Below are positions 34,381 to 47,341 of a stretch of DNA of 64,000 nt, piece after piece. The notes under the pieces are model-generated. The model was not told the origin of the DNA. It saw nothing but the letters and a program-made list of their open reading frames with translations, and made no database searches. The stretch is from Hexactinellida sp. DTS-2022 (taxonomy: Eukaryota; Porifera; Hexactinellida), in the NCBI GenBank assembly GCA_028753945.1, contig JAPNXP010000006.1, positions 2,046,001 to 2,110,000 on the forward strand, written 5' to 3'. A program made the position numbers and the translations under genes. Within the stretch, counting starts at the first letter, position 1. The number at the start of each line of letters is the position of its first letter.

Positions 34381-37156
34381 TTATTGGCAAGAAAACAATT
34401 TAGCAGCAGTAAAGATTAACTTGCTCAAAATACTCCAACTGTGCACATCGCAATTAATACAATTTGATTTCCAGATAGCAATATCATCATCATTTTCCAT
34501 GTATATCAAGGTGAGTTCTACTAATAACCTTCTAGAGGGACCGTCTACAAGCAAAGTCAACAGCTGATTATTATTTTCTATTGCAATCATTTTCTTCCAT
34601 AAAGTTATAACTGAAGTAAGAACAGGCTCGGACGGATACTTAAGTCCGCCACGATCTGTTAATTGTAAGAGCTTAAACTCAGTATGTGATTCAACATCAA
34701 AAACAAATTCTTTATCATAAGTTAAAGTATCAGTGCACACATGGCATTCCGGAGATCTTTTTAAGAACTTATGGACCGTATAGCCTGCGATAAAAGCTAA
34801 CGACTGAAGGATTTGTTGAGAGCATTCAATGGATGATAGATCGCCAATTTCATCAAGAAAAGGCATTACAGCTATTACATCATCACTAGATGTATCAGAG
34901 GGGGTAGAAAAAGACTTTACAAATGTCTGAATCGTTTGGAAAGCGTCTTGTTGGTCTGAAAACATGTTTAATATACTAGAAAGTTTAAGACGACGCTCGG
35001 TTTCAAGAATCTGAAGGTAAGAAATATGGTGATTCGAACCCGACATCATACAGTAGAGTCCAAATTGGTGTTCCAACGGGTCAGTTTGTAAAAAGGATGA
35101 TAATACATAAGAAAAGCCACAATTTTCAGTTAGATGGTTAGTTATAAGTGGTAAGGCAGTACAGGCGTGTCTAAAACTAGTATACGTTTGCTTACTCAAT
35201 TTACCCGTTTTGTCAGGTGAATCCTGCCAAGCATCTAGCCAAATACTATACGTGTCAAAAATAAAAATTGTCCATCGTTTAAGATCAACGGTCTTGAGAG
35301 GCTATCATTTAAACGGGTCCCTTTGAACCGCGTATTGATATTGAATATTTTCCAAAGAGTAAGAAGGATACTTACGAAACTAGATGTATTATTACGATAC
35401 TTCGGACAACGACTTTCATCTTGGATTTCAAGAGCAGATAGTGTAAGTTCGCTAACAACCTTCAAAACCGATATGACATTTTGCTTTCTAAACTAGATGG
35501 AAAATGAGCTTTTACAGTCAAGTGAGGGGCTAGTTTTGCTAAACTGTATCGTTCAGAATTGTAGAGAAGGCGTACATCTTGAAAGGAAGCAGAATGGATA
35601 CTGAGGGGGTAGCTGCATTTATCAATGTCAATATGTTCAAAATTTGGAAAACGAAATGTTTTATCAAAAAATTTCTGATTTAACCAATTATTGCGTATAC
35701 TTTTCAATATATGGACAAAATCAAATGTAAGGAAGAGAGGTTTATTTTCATCAAAAGGGTGGAGTACTCTAGTTTCCAGCTTTCCACTAAGAGAAAACAA
35801 TTTAAACAAGTTTACATTCAATGGGTAGTTATCGGTAGAAATCATTTGGACCTTTAAACCACAATGCTCAATATCGATTATACAAGATTTGATAGTGGGA
35901 AAGATTTTTTTAGCTGAGATAGTTGCACATGGTAACAAACGGGTAATACAAGACCATTTCCTATGCAAACTAGACACCATAATCGCGAATACAGTTTCCG
36001 TCGGATCCTCAGGGTTCAAATTTGGTGCAAATATTTTCCCGCCTTTATAAGCAATATCAGATTTAACATGGATTTCATCCATTTGAATGATGAAATTTTT
36101 TCCTCGGAACTGAAGCAAGATGTAGCCTGGGTGAGATAAGTGCAAAAATCATTTTCAAGAACGAAGGAAGAATACAACTTATCTAATGTATGGACATGTG
36201 GTAGAGTAATACATTCTAAACCCTGAAGATAGATATAACAAGCTGGAGAAATGAGATGAGTCTTAATGGACATAATTTGTGTTATTATATTGTATCTTCG
36301 CCTGTTTTAGGAGTAAATATATTATCTAATTGACAGAGGATAAATTGAAGCTTAGCTAAATCTGAAGAATTGTATGTAGGTCCGTCGTTACGCGCTAAAT
36401 CATCAATAACATTATTTATATGTTTGTTGGCAAGAGGAATATTGTATGAACAACTATAATCAGAGACAGATTTTAAGGAGATTTCAGCAGTATAGATTCA
36501 ATTTGTCGAATATAATTAATTGAATTTACCGAAAGGGGAATAATTGGTCCATGGAACAAGGCGGATACAGATTAAAAATTATTTACTTCCAGAAATAAAT
36601 TGACAGAAACAGTCCTATAAACCATATTGGGTTGAATGAACCTAGTATTATGATTATCAGGATGCCATACTAACCAATTATCAGGTAATGCAATCAAGAT
36701 TAACTTAGCTTTTAGATCCTGTAAATTTCTGATGACGTACTTATGTTTCTCCTCACTCTCAGATAGTAAGCTAAGCTGTAGTGTCTGATTCATCAATTCT
36801 TCTTCTTTTGCGTCATACGACAAGCGAGTCCGTTTGGTTGTTGTGGTTGAAGAGTAGTAGGATGGACAACCAGGAAGTAAGCAGGGAACTGCGCCGTATC
36901 TCAACTTGGGCTTTGCACGAGGTATTTCAGTGAAAGTTCCGTCTCCATTGGGAACCTTGTGAGAAACTTCGACATCTTCCCGAAAGTGCTTCACGCATAC
37001 GTTGACTACCTTCAGGTCATCAATATCCTCTCGGTGAAGAGCCCGTATCCAAGCCTGTCTGAGTTCTGGTGGATGTTCAGGCATCCTGAATATAGGAACT
37101 CGATCATCTGGGCTGTAGTTACTTCTGCATCCGGGGGCTGAGCAACTGCTGGGCAT
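34381..37156 (-). pseudogene. P-element (THAP9-like) transposase, nearly full length
   Basis: Starts MPSSCSAPGCRSNY at 37156. The THAP finger has C5, C10, C54 and H57 with W36, matching the C2CH pattern. A linker follows (VPNGDGTF, IPRAKPKLR), then helices. After breaks near 36572 and 36480 come SIKTHLISPACYIYLQGLEC (36273) and, past a frameshift near 36115, the catalytic region with IIQMDEIHVKS, SSLHRKW, TDNYPLN and FDFVHILKSIRNNW. The frame shifts near 35462 and 35240. The C-terminal 272-codon block (34381-35199) has DPLEHQFGLYCMMSGSN and LLQLTDRGGLKYPS. Total coding length is close to a full transposase. Only a few stops and shifts suggest it is younger than the copy at 3673-7175. Terminal repeats were not located. 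Confidence 0.85.
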
Positions 37157-37396
37157 AATGTAAATGAATATAATAGTTAGAAGTGAATAGGAACAGTAAG
37201 TGGACAAGAAAATGACAAAATAAATAAAAAGAGAGGCCAATAATCAATAAAAATTCAAACTTACTATTTAGTGGGGTAGTTGTAACAAAAAAATGTGGTT
37301 CATTATAAATAGAAATATGGGTTAATATATTGTGTTTGGTTAAATATTACCATCTATTAGTGCATCCCTAGTCAATAATTTCAAGGTTACGGTTAG

Positions 37397-37427
37397 GCCT
37401 TATATAGAGTAGGCTATGCGTAACGCA
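37397..37427. repeat. Terminal fragment of the foldback family
   Basis: gttaggccttatatagagta and a following ggctatg are identical to 48773-48805 and close to the edge of the foldback at 21258-22340. It lies about 180 bp beyond the stop codon of the Harbinger transposase. Confidence 0.65.
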
Positions 37428-37606
37428 AATGACGTCGATATGTTAATATTTTGTTTAAGTGAACTGTTTCATGTTACAATATACAAAGCACTTGTTGTTT
37501 ATATGTTTTGTTTAATCTTTATGTGATGAATGCATTATATACAACTTATGCTCTTTGATATATAAATTATATTAATTGTATAGTAGCGTTTAAATACAAT
37601 CTTAAT

Positions 37607-38650
37607 TCAACTAAAGTTATGAATAACAAACTGATCCCTGTAGTGTTTTGCAGCAAAATGCCCAGTTTCCTCAAATGCGAATGGTTCATCCATCATACAT
37701 ATATGATGATCAATAATGGAATCTTCCAACATGGGTTGCTTCCAAGCAATAGCCATATTATTAAGAACAGCACATGCGAGAATAATAGTGCAGACTTTAT
37801 CTGGAGCCATGCGGATCTCTCCGTGAAAGCAATGAAATCTTCTCTTCCACCTCCCAAAGGTTTGCTCGATTGATACACGCGTTTTTTTGTGGGAATAATT
37901 ATAATTCTCTTGGACATTTGAAGCAGGTTGCCGGTATGGAGTTAATAAATAGGATTTCAGTATATACCCGCTATCACCTAAGATATGCTCTCCAACCAAG
38001 AAGTTATTCTCCACATATGTTTCAACCTGAGAGAGCTTCCAAATACGTGAGTCATGTACTGAACCAGGGAATCTTGACAATACATCGTAAAATCTACCAT
38101 CAGGTAGACAGAGAGCTTGAACATTTATGGAGTGGTAGAAATGTCTGTTTACATAATCAGCCTCGTTTTCAGAAGGCTTTTGAATACGAACATGTGTTCC
38201 ATCTACAAGTCCAAGAACGCCGAGTAGGTTCGCGAGCTCATAAAACTGGGACTTAATCGTAGCCTTGTCACCAGAACCGGGCATGCTAATAAACTTTGAA
38301 TATACCGATTGTAGTCCGAGTGCAACGGCTCTAATGTACCTGCAAGCTGAGGGTTGGCTCACGTGAACTCCATCACCACAAATTATCTGAAAAGTCCCAG
38401 ATGCAAAAAATTGTAGAGCAACACAAACTTGTACATGTAGATGTGCAGCATGAGATCTATCAGTTGAATTAAGATGATCAACTATGATCTCTTTAATCCT
38501 TAATATTGCTGACCTTGAGAAGCGGTAACGCTGCACCAATTCTAGATCATCATAGAATTCCAAAGGATGACTACGATCTCTGAAGACTCTCTCTCGAGTG
38601 AGAGAATTTTCCGATTCTTCTGCTAAAAACAATGGAATCATTCCTGCCAT
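37607..38650 (-). CDS. Harbinger (PIF/Harbinger, HARBI1-like) transposase, intact
   Basis: A single uninterrupted frame of 347 codons, about the length of HARBI1. The N-terminal helix-rich part (FYDDLELVQRYRFSRSAIL, ALQFFASGTFQ, VSQPSACRYIR) precedes the DDE nuclease. The catalytic positions are D150 in GLVDGTHVRI, D226 in ILGDSGY and E262 in VSIEQTFGRWKRRF; D200 in GSVHDSRIW is also conserved. In the family the enzyme cuts and pastes the element with a Myb/SANT-like partner that brings it to the nucleus and to DNA. It is antisense to the kinase gene within its intron. No stop or shift was found, so it may be recently active or retained by selection. The element's 5' end is probably near 39345. 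Confidence 0.93.
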   Translation of the reverse strand: MAGMIPLFLAEESENSLTRERVFRDRSHPLEFYDDLELVQRYRFSRSAILRIKEIIVDHLNSTDRSHAAHLHVQVCVALQFFASGTFQIICGDGVHVSQPSACRYIRAVALGLQSVYSKFISMPGSGDKATIKSQFYELANLLGVLGLVDGTHVRIQKPSENEADYVNRHFYHSINVQALCLPDGRFYDVLSRFPGSVHDSRIWKLSQVETYVENNFLVGEHILGDSGYILKSYLLTPYRQPASNVQENYNYSHKKTRVSIEQTFGRWKRRFHCFHGEIRMAPDKVCTIILACAVLNNMAIAWKQPMLEDSIIDHHICMMDEPFAFEETGHFAAKHYRDQFVIHNFS

Positions 38651-39235
38651 TTAGATGAAAAGAGAAGAGTATGATAATGATAATAGCACTAACAAATGAA
38701 AATATGTATATCATTTTTCATTATAAACAATTATACTCTAGAAAATCATCGGAGTGCAAGTAAGATCACATTGATATTTCAACAGTATAAGTTATTATAT
38801 TGTACATTCCTAATCACATTCAATAGATGAGTTGGTTGTCAGGAAGATTCCTTATCTTCGTTTTGATATTTAATTATATATAATCCTACTTTACTAGTGT
38901 ATAATCATTATATTATAGATTACAAACATAAACATTGAATTTTCAGAATAAATCCAATCAAGTTAAAACAATATTGGCACCATCGATATCATGCGACTCG
39001 CCAGCCGGCGTGCAGGCAGTACAACTACATAAATAGAAGCTATGTGATATAGGAGTGGGGAATCATTCTTCTTTGTTCCTAATAATTTGACATTAATTGC
39101 CTCAAATGTAGCTCAAAAAGAAAAATTAAGAAATATATATTTTACTAGATCAATAATAAATAAACACTTACCATAACTAATTATACATTAGTTTTGTATT
39201 TAATTAGGATAATGCTCTATTCTAATCATATTTAC

Positions 39236-39345
39236 CTTAAAGTTATTTTTAAGTTCGGTCTTAAGATCGATCTTAACTAAGATCGATCTTAAGACTTAAG
39301 ACTGATCTTAGTACTTAAGTTCTTAGTGAATACGGCCGCTGAATT
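39236..39345 (-). repeat. Probable Harbinger terminus with AAGATCGATCTT repeats
   Basis: Reading inward on the minus strand from 39345 it starts GGCCGTATTCACTAAGAACT, a form common for Harbinger ends. Then come several 'cttaag' and 'aagatcgatctt' palindromes. It lies 0.7 kb upstream of the transposase start in the transposase's orientation. A related copy is at 53410-53570. The opposite terminus was not found. Confidence 0.55.
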
Positions 39346-41475
39346 ACTGTACTTCAGTATTTGTGAAATGGAAGATGGTATACATTTTGACATTTTGATA
39401 ACAGTGAAACGATAAACTCGATCTGGGACGTGGATGTTTACTGAAGAAAGATTGTTACCTTAGGTTTTAAGAGAGTCAAGAATTAAAGCAAATTTACTAT
39501 AATATAAAACAGATGTAAATGTGATTAAAGGAATTAATAAATAATACATAATAAATACTCACTTATAATTCATATTACTATTGTTAAGAATCCACGCAGA
39601 TAAATGTGGAGAAATATACACAATAAGATTTATAGAATCTAATTGGAAAACAACAAGCTCTTCATTGTAGGCAGTGATCTTTCAACACAACAAGTAAGAT
39701 GTAATTCGACACATATTGTAAATATAACTTCATAAATCGCATCCTAAAGTAATTCCGGTCCCGGAGAAAAATTATATTCCCGGTCCCGGTACTGGTCTCG
39801 GTCAAATTTTAGTCCCGATCATTTACTAGCGTATGTACTATGATGTTAACAATACTTAGTTGAATACAAAAAACATATGGAATTAGAACCCGGGATAACT
39901 TTTAAGCAAGGTTTTCATCCCCGCCAGAATTGAATCGGGATCTTATAAGTATATTAGCACCTACACACGTATTCAATAGTAAGGCAAGATGAAATATAGA
40001 CGCTGAAATTGACAGACATAACATTTAGTAATGGGAGTATAGAAATTACCTAAATCTTATTTGCAATTGAAATTGACTTGTATGAAACATCAAAAAAAGA
40101 ATACATATATATATCGCCTAAGATATAGAAAATATATTACTTGTGTTAAACATCAATTCAAATTATATAGCTCTTATTAATTGATTATAACACAGCGATA
40201 AATTAATAATCAATCTACTTTAATGATATGCTTTAGAAATAACTCAAATATATTAAGAGTAAGGCAATTGAATTGAAGATCGGGATGAATAATAGAGTCA
40301 GTTCACTCTAATATCTATTTCTATAGATGTTCACCAGAAGTTATAACCATCTTCATATTATATAAAAGTATACTCGTTTCCTTATCTAGTATTTAGATTC
40401 AAATATTCACCCTTCTAATGTCTGCTTCTATAATTGCGCACTTCTGTAATAGATTATTTTTCAAAATCTGCTGATTGGAATTTAGATATTCTAAATTTAA
40501 AAAAATCAATAAAATCGAGATTATTTAAACTGTCGTCAATACTGGACCCTCTAAACATAGATATCTTAATCCACCCGGACACCAGGAAGTGTCCGAGCAT
40601 CCCAAAGCTGGATTTACTGTTGTCCGGGTAAACTCCGGGGGAAACACTAGTACACTGCCTAGTGATGAGGCATAGTACGACCCTATATTCTATTGACCGT
40701 AGACCAAAGGGCCGACCCTTGTATTTACGAAGCATAGACCAGAAATCCTTATTATTCCACACAGTTCATACTCAATAATAGTCTGCCTAATATCCTCGAT
40801 TATAATTTTTGCGAATACAATACTGCTTTAAGTACAAAGTATATTAGCTTTGATGTACCATAAGGCAAAATTTTATAATACTCCACCTGAGCCTTTTGCC
40901 CACCAAAAAGAATTATTGAGATATAATACTGTGTTTGGGAATCTATCCGAAGACACATAATTACAAATTCGACTAGGTATCCGTAGACCGAATATAAACA
41001 TTCAATTAATAATAAATACAAAGAATTTCCGGTATAAAGAAGTACAAGGGAGTTCGTTCTAAGTACACATTTAGTAAAATTAGACTCAATTATAACGGGA
41101 ATTTAGTGTTTAAACAAAGTCTGTTTTATACATAATTAAAATGTGGTGAAACTGAATAGACATCAAAGTTATAGTATTGCCTCTATAGGATGAGCTAATT
41201 GGAAAATAAATTTTTTATCATTCGAGAGGAAGTATAAAGTATGTGTGTGAGCATAAAGAAAGAAATAGAAATCGCATTTATATGAGGGAAAACCTACTTT
41301 CAAATATCATTATATGAATACAAGTATGCTGAATATAAAAAGGGATACAGAGTAGCGGCTGAGTTTTCCGTCGCAAAGCAGCCAAGACCGAAGGCTCGTG
41401 ACAATAAAGTGAGTTTGGAAAAATTTGATGGGGGGGTGGAGCTGAAACAAGTTTACGATGTTCACTGTCATAGTA
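39346..41475. other. no gene seen
   Basis: AT-rich intron sequence. There is a 'ccggtcccggt' repeat patch at 39749-39835 (a similar patch is at 53649-53690) and a GC-richer stretch at 40570-40720 with the inverted phrases cccggacaccag and gttgtccggg. No coding frame was accepted. Confidence 0.45.
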
Positions 41476-41975
41476 CAGTGGAACCTCTATAAGTGGGGAG
41501 CATGGGACGGCGAAAATTTCAATTGCCCCCCATTCCCCGGTTATAAAATTCAATTGGAAAAACATTATATATGCTATATTATACAAAGTATTCATATAAC
41601 ACACACATTAATGCACGTTATAGTTATTATTTGTATATTATGACAATTTAGTTAACTGCTGATCTACACTAGGTGATTTCTTCTAAAAACATCAGAGTAG
41701 ATCAATCGAAAATATTTTTTCTGTAGAACTTTAGAGTCGATTTATTGGAAATATTGCATTATTTTATAAGAATCATGTTAGGATTTGTCCATTCCCCCCA
41801 TTTATGGAGGTTGTTTTGTATGCAGATAAAAACTCCTTGAAATTTATGGTCCCCCATTCCCCACTTCCCCGCTTATAGAGGTTCATTTGTATGGATATAT
41901 ACGAATATGGTAAAAAAATTCCCCACTTATGGAGGTTCCCCATTTATAGAGACCCCACTTATAGAGGTTGCACTG
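41476..41975. mobile_element. Pogo/Tigger-like MITE, CAGTGGAACCTCTATAAGTG ends
   Basis: 500 bp. The right end, inverted, is CAGTGCAACCTCTATAAGTG. TA on both sides (41474-41475, 41976-41977). The interior repeats 'ccccatttatggaggtt'. Confidence 0.9.
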
Positions 41976-41977
41976 TA

Positions 41978-44126
41978 GCAGATAAATTCAATTGTCTTGA
42001 TAAAAATTTGATATTCTGCATGCGAGATTGTTTCCATAGTATAGTGCATATTTCAGTTATCATCAACATAGGAACACTCTGTGGATAATTGAAGGAAAAT
42101 TTCTTCATCAAATAGAACTCCACAACAGCATGTCAATATAACTGATATCTGCGCAACTTTAGACAGCATCTTGACTTAAGCGACTCAAGGAATTGACTTG
42201 CGTGGTTTCGGTGATGAGAAGGAAACCGGAAATCGTTGGAATTAGTTTATCTCATCTGCAGATTGAAAAACAGTAGGGATGAAAAAATTGAAAAAACTGT
42301 AGGGATTGAAAAACAGTAGGGATGACCCTAAATGACTCTACATTTAGTACTATATTTATAAATTAAAAAAAAAATTGATTTAGGACATTTTCGAAAAATA
42401 TCGATCAAGTGGTATAGTGTCGTTGTCAATTGCCACTTGTGGCGCAAGTGACATCAATGGGAATGAGGCTATATCTCAGTATAAATGATCGTAATGATTA
42501 GATATTTAGAAGTAGGTCGATTGTGAGGAATTCAAATCCGAAATCAGAATTTATATATTTTAATCCCCTCACAAATATCCGAAATTAAATATTTAATTAG
42601 CTCATTATATAGTTAATGAGTTTATCACCTCTATAGAAATTAAAATTTAAAAAATTGCTATATTCTTATACTTAACATATCGTTTCATATAAATAGCATT
42701 GTAGAATCACCCACAAACGTTAGTATGTTGATAGGAACCCTGACTATTTATAAATTAATTATTGGTGATGCAATACTTTTGGCCAGGCAGTATAGATGTT
42801 TCCTATCTTCACACAAGAGTCAGCAAGGAAATCGTAGGGCTTTGTAAGTATCCTGTCTCGGGAATTATTTAAGACAACAATAATAAAATCCTGACAGCGA
42901 GATGGAGAATGCAATTTTAAAGATGCTGGGTGTGACAACTTTCATCAAAGGGCCTTCTAAAACGAAATGTTTAAAAGAATGGTGGCACAGGCTCAGCATT
43001 TGGATAAACATGAGGTTAGGCCCCGTTGTATATATTGTACCACTAGATGGTCGAGGAAGCTCGCGAAGTATAGACACTCTGCTGCAGTATTCACTTTTTT
43101 GATAATGAACACCTTTAAATCTAACTTAATCTTAATTTTTCTCAAAAACTGTCCAGTTAGATTATAATACCTAAATAAATATACCAATCATTTCTAATTT
43201 ACTAAGATAAGATTTATAATAAGATAAATTAAATTTTGTCAATATCTTCTTTCGATATAAAGCCAATAGTATTATCATAAATTACTACATTACTCATCAA
43301 GTAACCTGTTAAAAAATGGACCTTCACAATAAAGAACTAACTTGGAAATACTTGTTACCCAAAAGTTTATAACCCAAGCAAATATGCAACCGATAAGGAT
43401 CTTCGAGGCTAAAATTGACAAAATAAATAAGGATCTTCACCTTAAAGTTTGAAATAGTGTTAATGCAACCACGCAATAGTAGATCAAGACGATCATGACT
43501 GCTATATAAAAAATACAAACAGGGGGGTACAAATTGATGCAATAATTTGTGACATCTCATCGAACTGTATTAAACAGAGGATTTTGAAATCCGGCCGATT
43601 GTCTGATGCAGCGATACTTTGCAAGCGATTTCTGCGTGGCCGTGTTACTCCGTTCAGCTTAGAGCGTACCTCCATGACCGATGATAAGTTGCAATCATTA
43701 GCCGAATTTATGTCGGGAAACTTCAGAAGTTAAACAGCTCAAATTCGAGCGTCACGCATGGTTTGCTCTATGTCAGCAGAAGGATATGTAGACGAGCTGG
43801 TGTCGTGATGGCCCATGAGACGTCCCTGTGCTCCATACAGCGCTTGTTCGCCATCTGGTTCTCAGTTTACAACATGTAAAGATGAACGCTTCTCCAGGAT
43901 GCAAGTAGACTGCTAACCTAGGGCAATGCAGTCCTCACAAATTCCCAATAACAGTGGATCAACTCGAGGTTTCTCATTCTCTCCTGTGTCTGATTCATGG
44001 CTAAAACTCGAGTGAAAAATAAGGTTCTGGATCCCGTACAAGAAAACAAAAAAATTACTCTAACATAAAACATAATTTCTTTAGGTACCTAATAATAAAT
44101 ATTTCAATGCTTGATTTGATACAAAA
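41978..44126. other. intron sequence, one GC-richer island
   Basis: Mostly AT-rich. The phrase gattgaaaaacagtagggat is repeated at about 42263-42330. From about 43560 to 43960 the base composition is clearly more GC-rich than its surroundings, with open stretches on both strands (plus: DAAILCKRFLRGRVTPFSLE; minus: MEVRSKLNGVTRPRRNRLQ). I could not assign either. Confidence 0.4.
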
Positions 44127-44134
44127 GTCCATAA

Positions 44135-44445
44135 CATGGGTTGGCAACCCCGGTCCGTGGGCCACACCTGGCGCGCGTGGCGAAATTATCCGGCGTGAGG
44201 CTCTCAATGAACATACTTGTCGTGACCTCCGATTGAGTCATTCAACTGAAATCCAAAGTATTTTTTAAAAAAGATATTAGAAAGCTAACATTATTAAAAT
44301 AAGTCAATACATATTTACGTAGTCATAATAAACAATTTTACAGTGGATGATTAAGAGTAAACCAAAGGACGGTAGATTGTTTGACCCGATTAATGCGGTA
44401 AATGACTGAATCTGGCCCGCAGACACTAAAAGTTGCTGACCCCTG
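44135..44445. mobile_element. hAT MITE, deletion derivative of the 23359-24155 family
   Basis: Left CATGGGTTGGCAACCCCGG; right, inverted, CAGGGGTCAGCAAC. The shared interior 'tctggcccg' is next to the right end. Flanks gtccataa and gtatataa match at 6 of 8. At 311 bp it lacks most of the middle of the 797-bp copy. Confidence 0.75.
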
Positions 44446-44839
44446 GTATATAAGATGCTATGTTATTTTAGAGAAATTCGAATTTATAGTGTTACTAGAG
44501 CATGGATATGAAAAAAACGGGCTTGAATCCGTGAATCAACAATACTAAAAGGAAAGTCGTACTGTTTTTCCTATTTTGGTATCAAATTTCCAACTTAACA
44601 AGTTGAAACATTTTCGCATTACTGATGAAAGCAATGATGTGATAAATTGTCGAGCCTTCAAACAATAAATTTGAAGAGAAATTATTCAAGTTTGAAATCA
44701 CTATAGTATGAAACAAGAGTCTTGAATCTCTTTATAGCCGAGAGATGCGGAAAAATTTGCGGAATATTAGTGATAACCAGATGAAATTAATTATGGTGAT
44801 ATAAAAATAAACATTTAAACGAAGCACACAAGGCCTAAC

Positions 44840-45330
44840 ACAGAGTTGCGGCAGTCCGCGATGCTAAAATTAGGACCAGAACTGAACCTGTACCGCCGGT
44901 CTAGATCGGGAGTCCTAGTGGTCCCGTCACAATTCTGAGGTAATATGATTGTAAAATATGCTCTTTATCATCAAGTAAAGTCTACCACAAATGCAATGGG
45001 GATGAATTATTGGGACCAGTGACTTGCTAACAATACTAAGAGAATATTCTCAATAAGCGACCCTCACTGTAACTAAATACAATATAGAATTGGTTACCTT
45101 GCGTAATATGTTTATTTGGTGTATATGATACGATTGAAAATTGTCAAAGCTGACTGCAATATCAGATACATTGTACATGTGGGCTAAAGCAAAAACATAT
45201 AGGACCGGTTTTGAATGCCAATAATCACGGACCGGAAGAGACAGTATGTCAAAATTAGGACTGGGACGAAACTGGGACCACCGGTTCAGACAGGGAGTCC
45301 TAGTGGTCCCGTCGCAACACTGGAGTACCA
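44840..45330. repeat. Two dispersed copies of a short GC-rich repeat
   Basis: About 100 bp at 44840-44940 and 45215-45330 share 'aaaattaggac', an 'accggt' phrase and 'gggagtcctagtggtcccgt'. The first has short inverted ends (CAGAGTTGCGG and a cacaattctg end), so these are probably small hAT-type MITEs. Confidence 0.5.
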
Positions 45331-45830
45331 GTAAGTAGTGGATTTTAGAACAGGGATATGGGTTAGCTGATATGAATGAAAAATGAATGAAGGGAAATTT
45401 ATTTTTTGAGTCAGATTCATAGCATTCTAATATACAAGGAAATGGTACTCGAGTTTTTTGAACCATGGATTGGTTAAACGAGTTATGATCACATGCATTT
45501 GATTTGTTAATTTTTAGGCGCCGAAAGAAATAATATGTATTGTATATCGTTGAACATCATTATGCCATATCATACTGATGTCAGGCATCACAATCGAATG
45601 ATATTTGTGACCAATGGTTCAGTCTAAATGGGAAATATGTATTAAACAACCACAGCCTATTTTTAAACATTCTATTTATAACAACCATTATGTATGTAAT
45701 TGGTCATGATACGATTATTATCATAAAAATTAGATTGTTCATCTAAATTCAGTTTTACGAATGACTAGTCTTGTTTGTCTTAAATGCATTGATTTTCTTG
45801 TGTTTTACTATGCAGGCTACTAAGTTAAAC

Positions 45831-46226
45831 ATGCCAACTATGTAGTTGTTCGGCTCCAGATTGCAAAGTCAACTAAATCAGATGACAGTTTTCGCATTTC
45901 AAGGAGCATAAAAAATCAGACCACTCAGAAAAGCCTAATCTGGCAATTTGCAGAGGAGACACACATCGGTTCCCAATGGAGGCGGTACATTTCGCAACAT
46001 TCCACGTGTGAATCTAAAGCTGAATGATATTCTGCACCAGTTTTTCAACAGGGACTATTGTAAATTTGTCACAACGCCAGTAGTCTCGACTCAGCGGAGG
46101 ATGAATTGTTTTCTCAAGCTCTATTACTTAGCCTGACTCAAAAGTAGAAGTAAAGAGAAGTTAAAGATTTCCAAGATATGCAAGACAAGTGATCATTTCT
46201 TTCTCTACCTGAAAATTGGTCATTAT
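45831..46226 (+). pseudogene. THAP/P-element remnant, 5' part only
   Basis: Starts ATGCCAACT and, across shifts, keeps CSAPDC of a THAP finger, then VPNGGGTFRNIPRVNLKL, which aligns with VPNGDGTFTEIPRAKPKL of the copy at 34381-37156. SAEDELFSQALLLSL and FQDMQDK with SLPENWSL match the linker of that copy. The middle of the THAP domain and the whole catalytic region are absent, and stops occur throughout. It is the oldest-looking of the three P copies. Confidence 0.75.
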
Positions 46227-46235
46227 GAAATCTCG

Positions 46236-47333
46236 ATCAGGGTTAATCTAGATTTCTTAGCAGGAACTTTATAATGGTAGATAAATTTTATAGCACACAA
46301 AGGTCCAAACAGAGGTTTGTCCAGGAGTTTCTGAACCAGAAAGACACCCGGCGTCAAATTAAGTGCCAACCTTTGCAATTAAGCACGCCTCGTATATCTG
46401 TTATGGAAATTCGAAATGTATAAAGCTTGCTAAATAATTCAAGACTCTATAATCAAATACAATAAATTTATCAAGAGTAAATCACAAGTCAAACACACAG
46501 ATCCTCTTAGTTCTTGATAACAGGTAATATTTCGATGCTCAACCTATTCCTAAGTTTTGTAGACCTTAATACCAAATTGCTGTAGACTATTATAAGAATG
46601 AACACTTACCTGTTTCCCTGAGTATACAATAGAACAATATTCAGCATCATAGGGTACTGGGTAAATTAAGGGGGTTCCTATAAGCCAGAGTCGGTGTAAG
46701 ATTTTTAAATTAGGAGTATAAAACATATGCATAAACCTTCACAAAGGAAACCAAACATGAGAACAATAGAACTAAGTTTTACATGTTAATAATCATGAAT
46801 CTAACCAAAAAATAGAATTATATAGTTCATAGAAATATAACATAACAAATTCTTAATTTGTTCTTAATGGATGTGTTAAATGCTAAAATACTCAATAGAG
46901 TGGAGCATCTTGGGAAGTCACATCCGATTAGCGGACAAGGTCTAAACAATAGACAAGCTTCGTGGCGAACTATGAAATTACAACATCAAGTAGAAAAGAA
47001 CATCTAAACCGAAACAACAGACTCCGAATAACTGACAGTGATCAGGATCCGAAATGAAATTTCAGGACTTTCAACTTCGAAAGAACGGACAAATGTGCTA
47101 TAAACTACCTCCCTACCCAAAGTATTCGTAAACAAATAATTCATTGGTAGGTACTCGAAAAATAAAAAATATTCGTGCAGCTAAATGTGGGGCTGAATTT
47201 TCTCATACTTTTGCAATGAAGGCACTAGGATATTAACAAGGGAACTAATGCAATTTCAAAAATTGATTAGTGAGCAGGTTAAATATCAGAATAACTGTAT
47301 TCCCATCTGGGTTTAATTAAACGGAATAAATCT
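46236..47333. other. no gene seen
   Basis: AT-rich intron DNA. The 46892-47040 portion resembles, at low identity, the pogo-like MITE at 13803-13988 ('gattagcggacaaggtctaaa'). Confidence 0.4.
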
Positions 47334-47341
47334 ATCGTCAT

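Noticed and set aside
37619-38256. Plus-strand and alternative frames overlapping the Harbinger gene
   Set aside because: Shadows of the intact transposase on the minus strand.
42902-43187. Frames with HEVRPRCIYC resembling a Cys-rich tail of a piggyBac-type protein
   Set aside because: Only two Cys fit and no other piggyBac feature is nearby.
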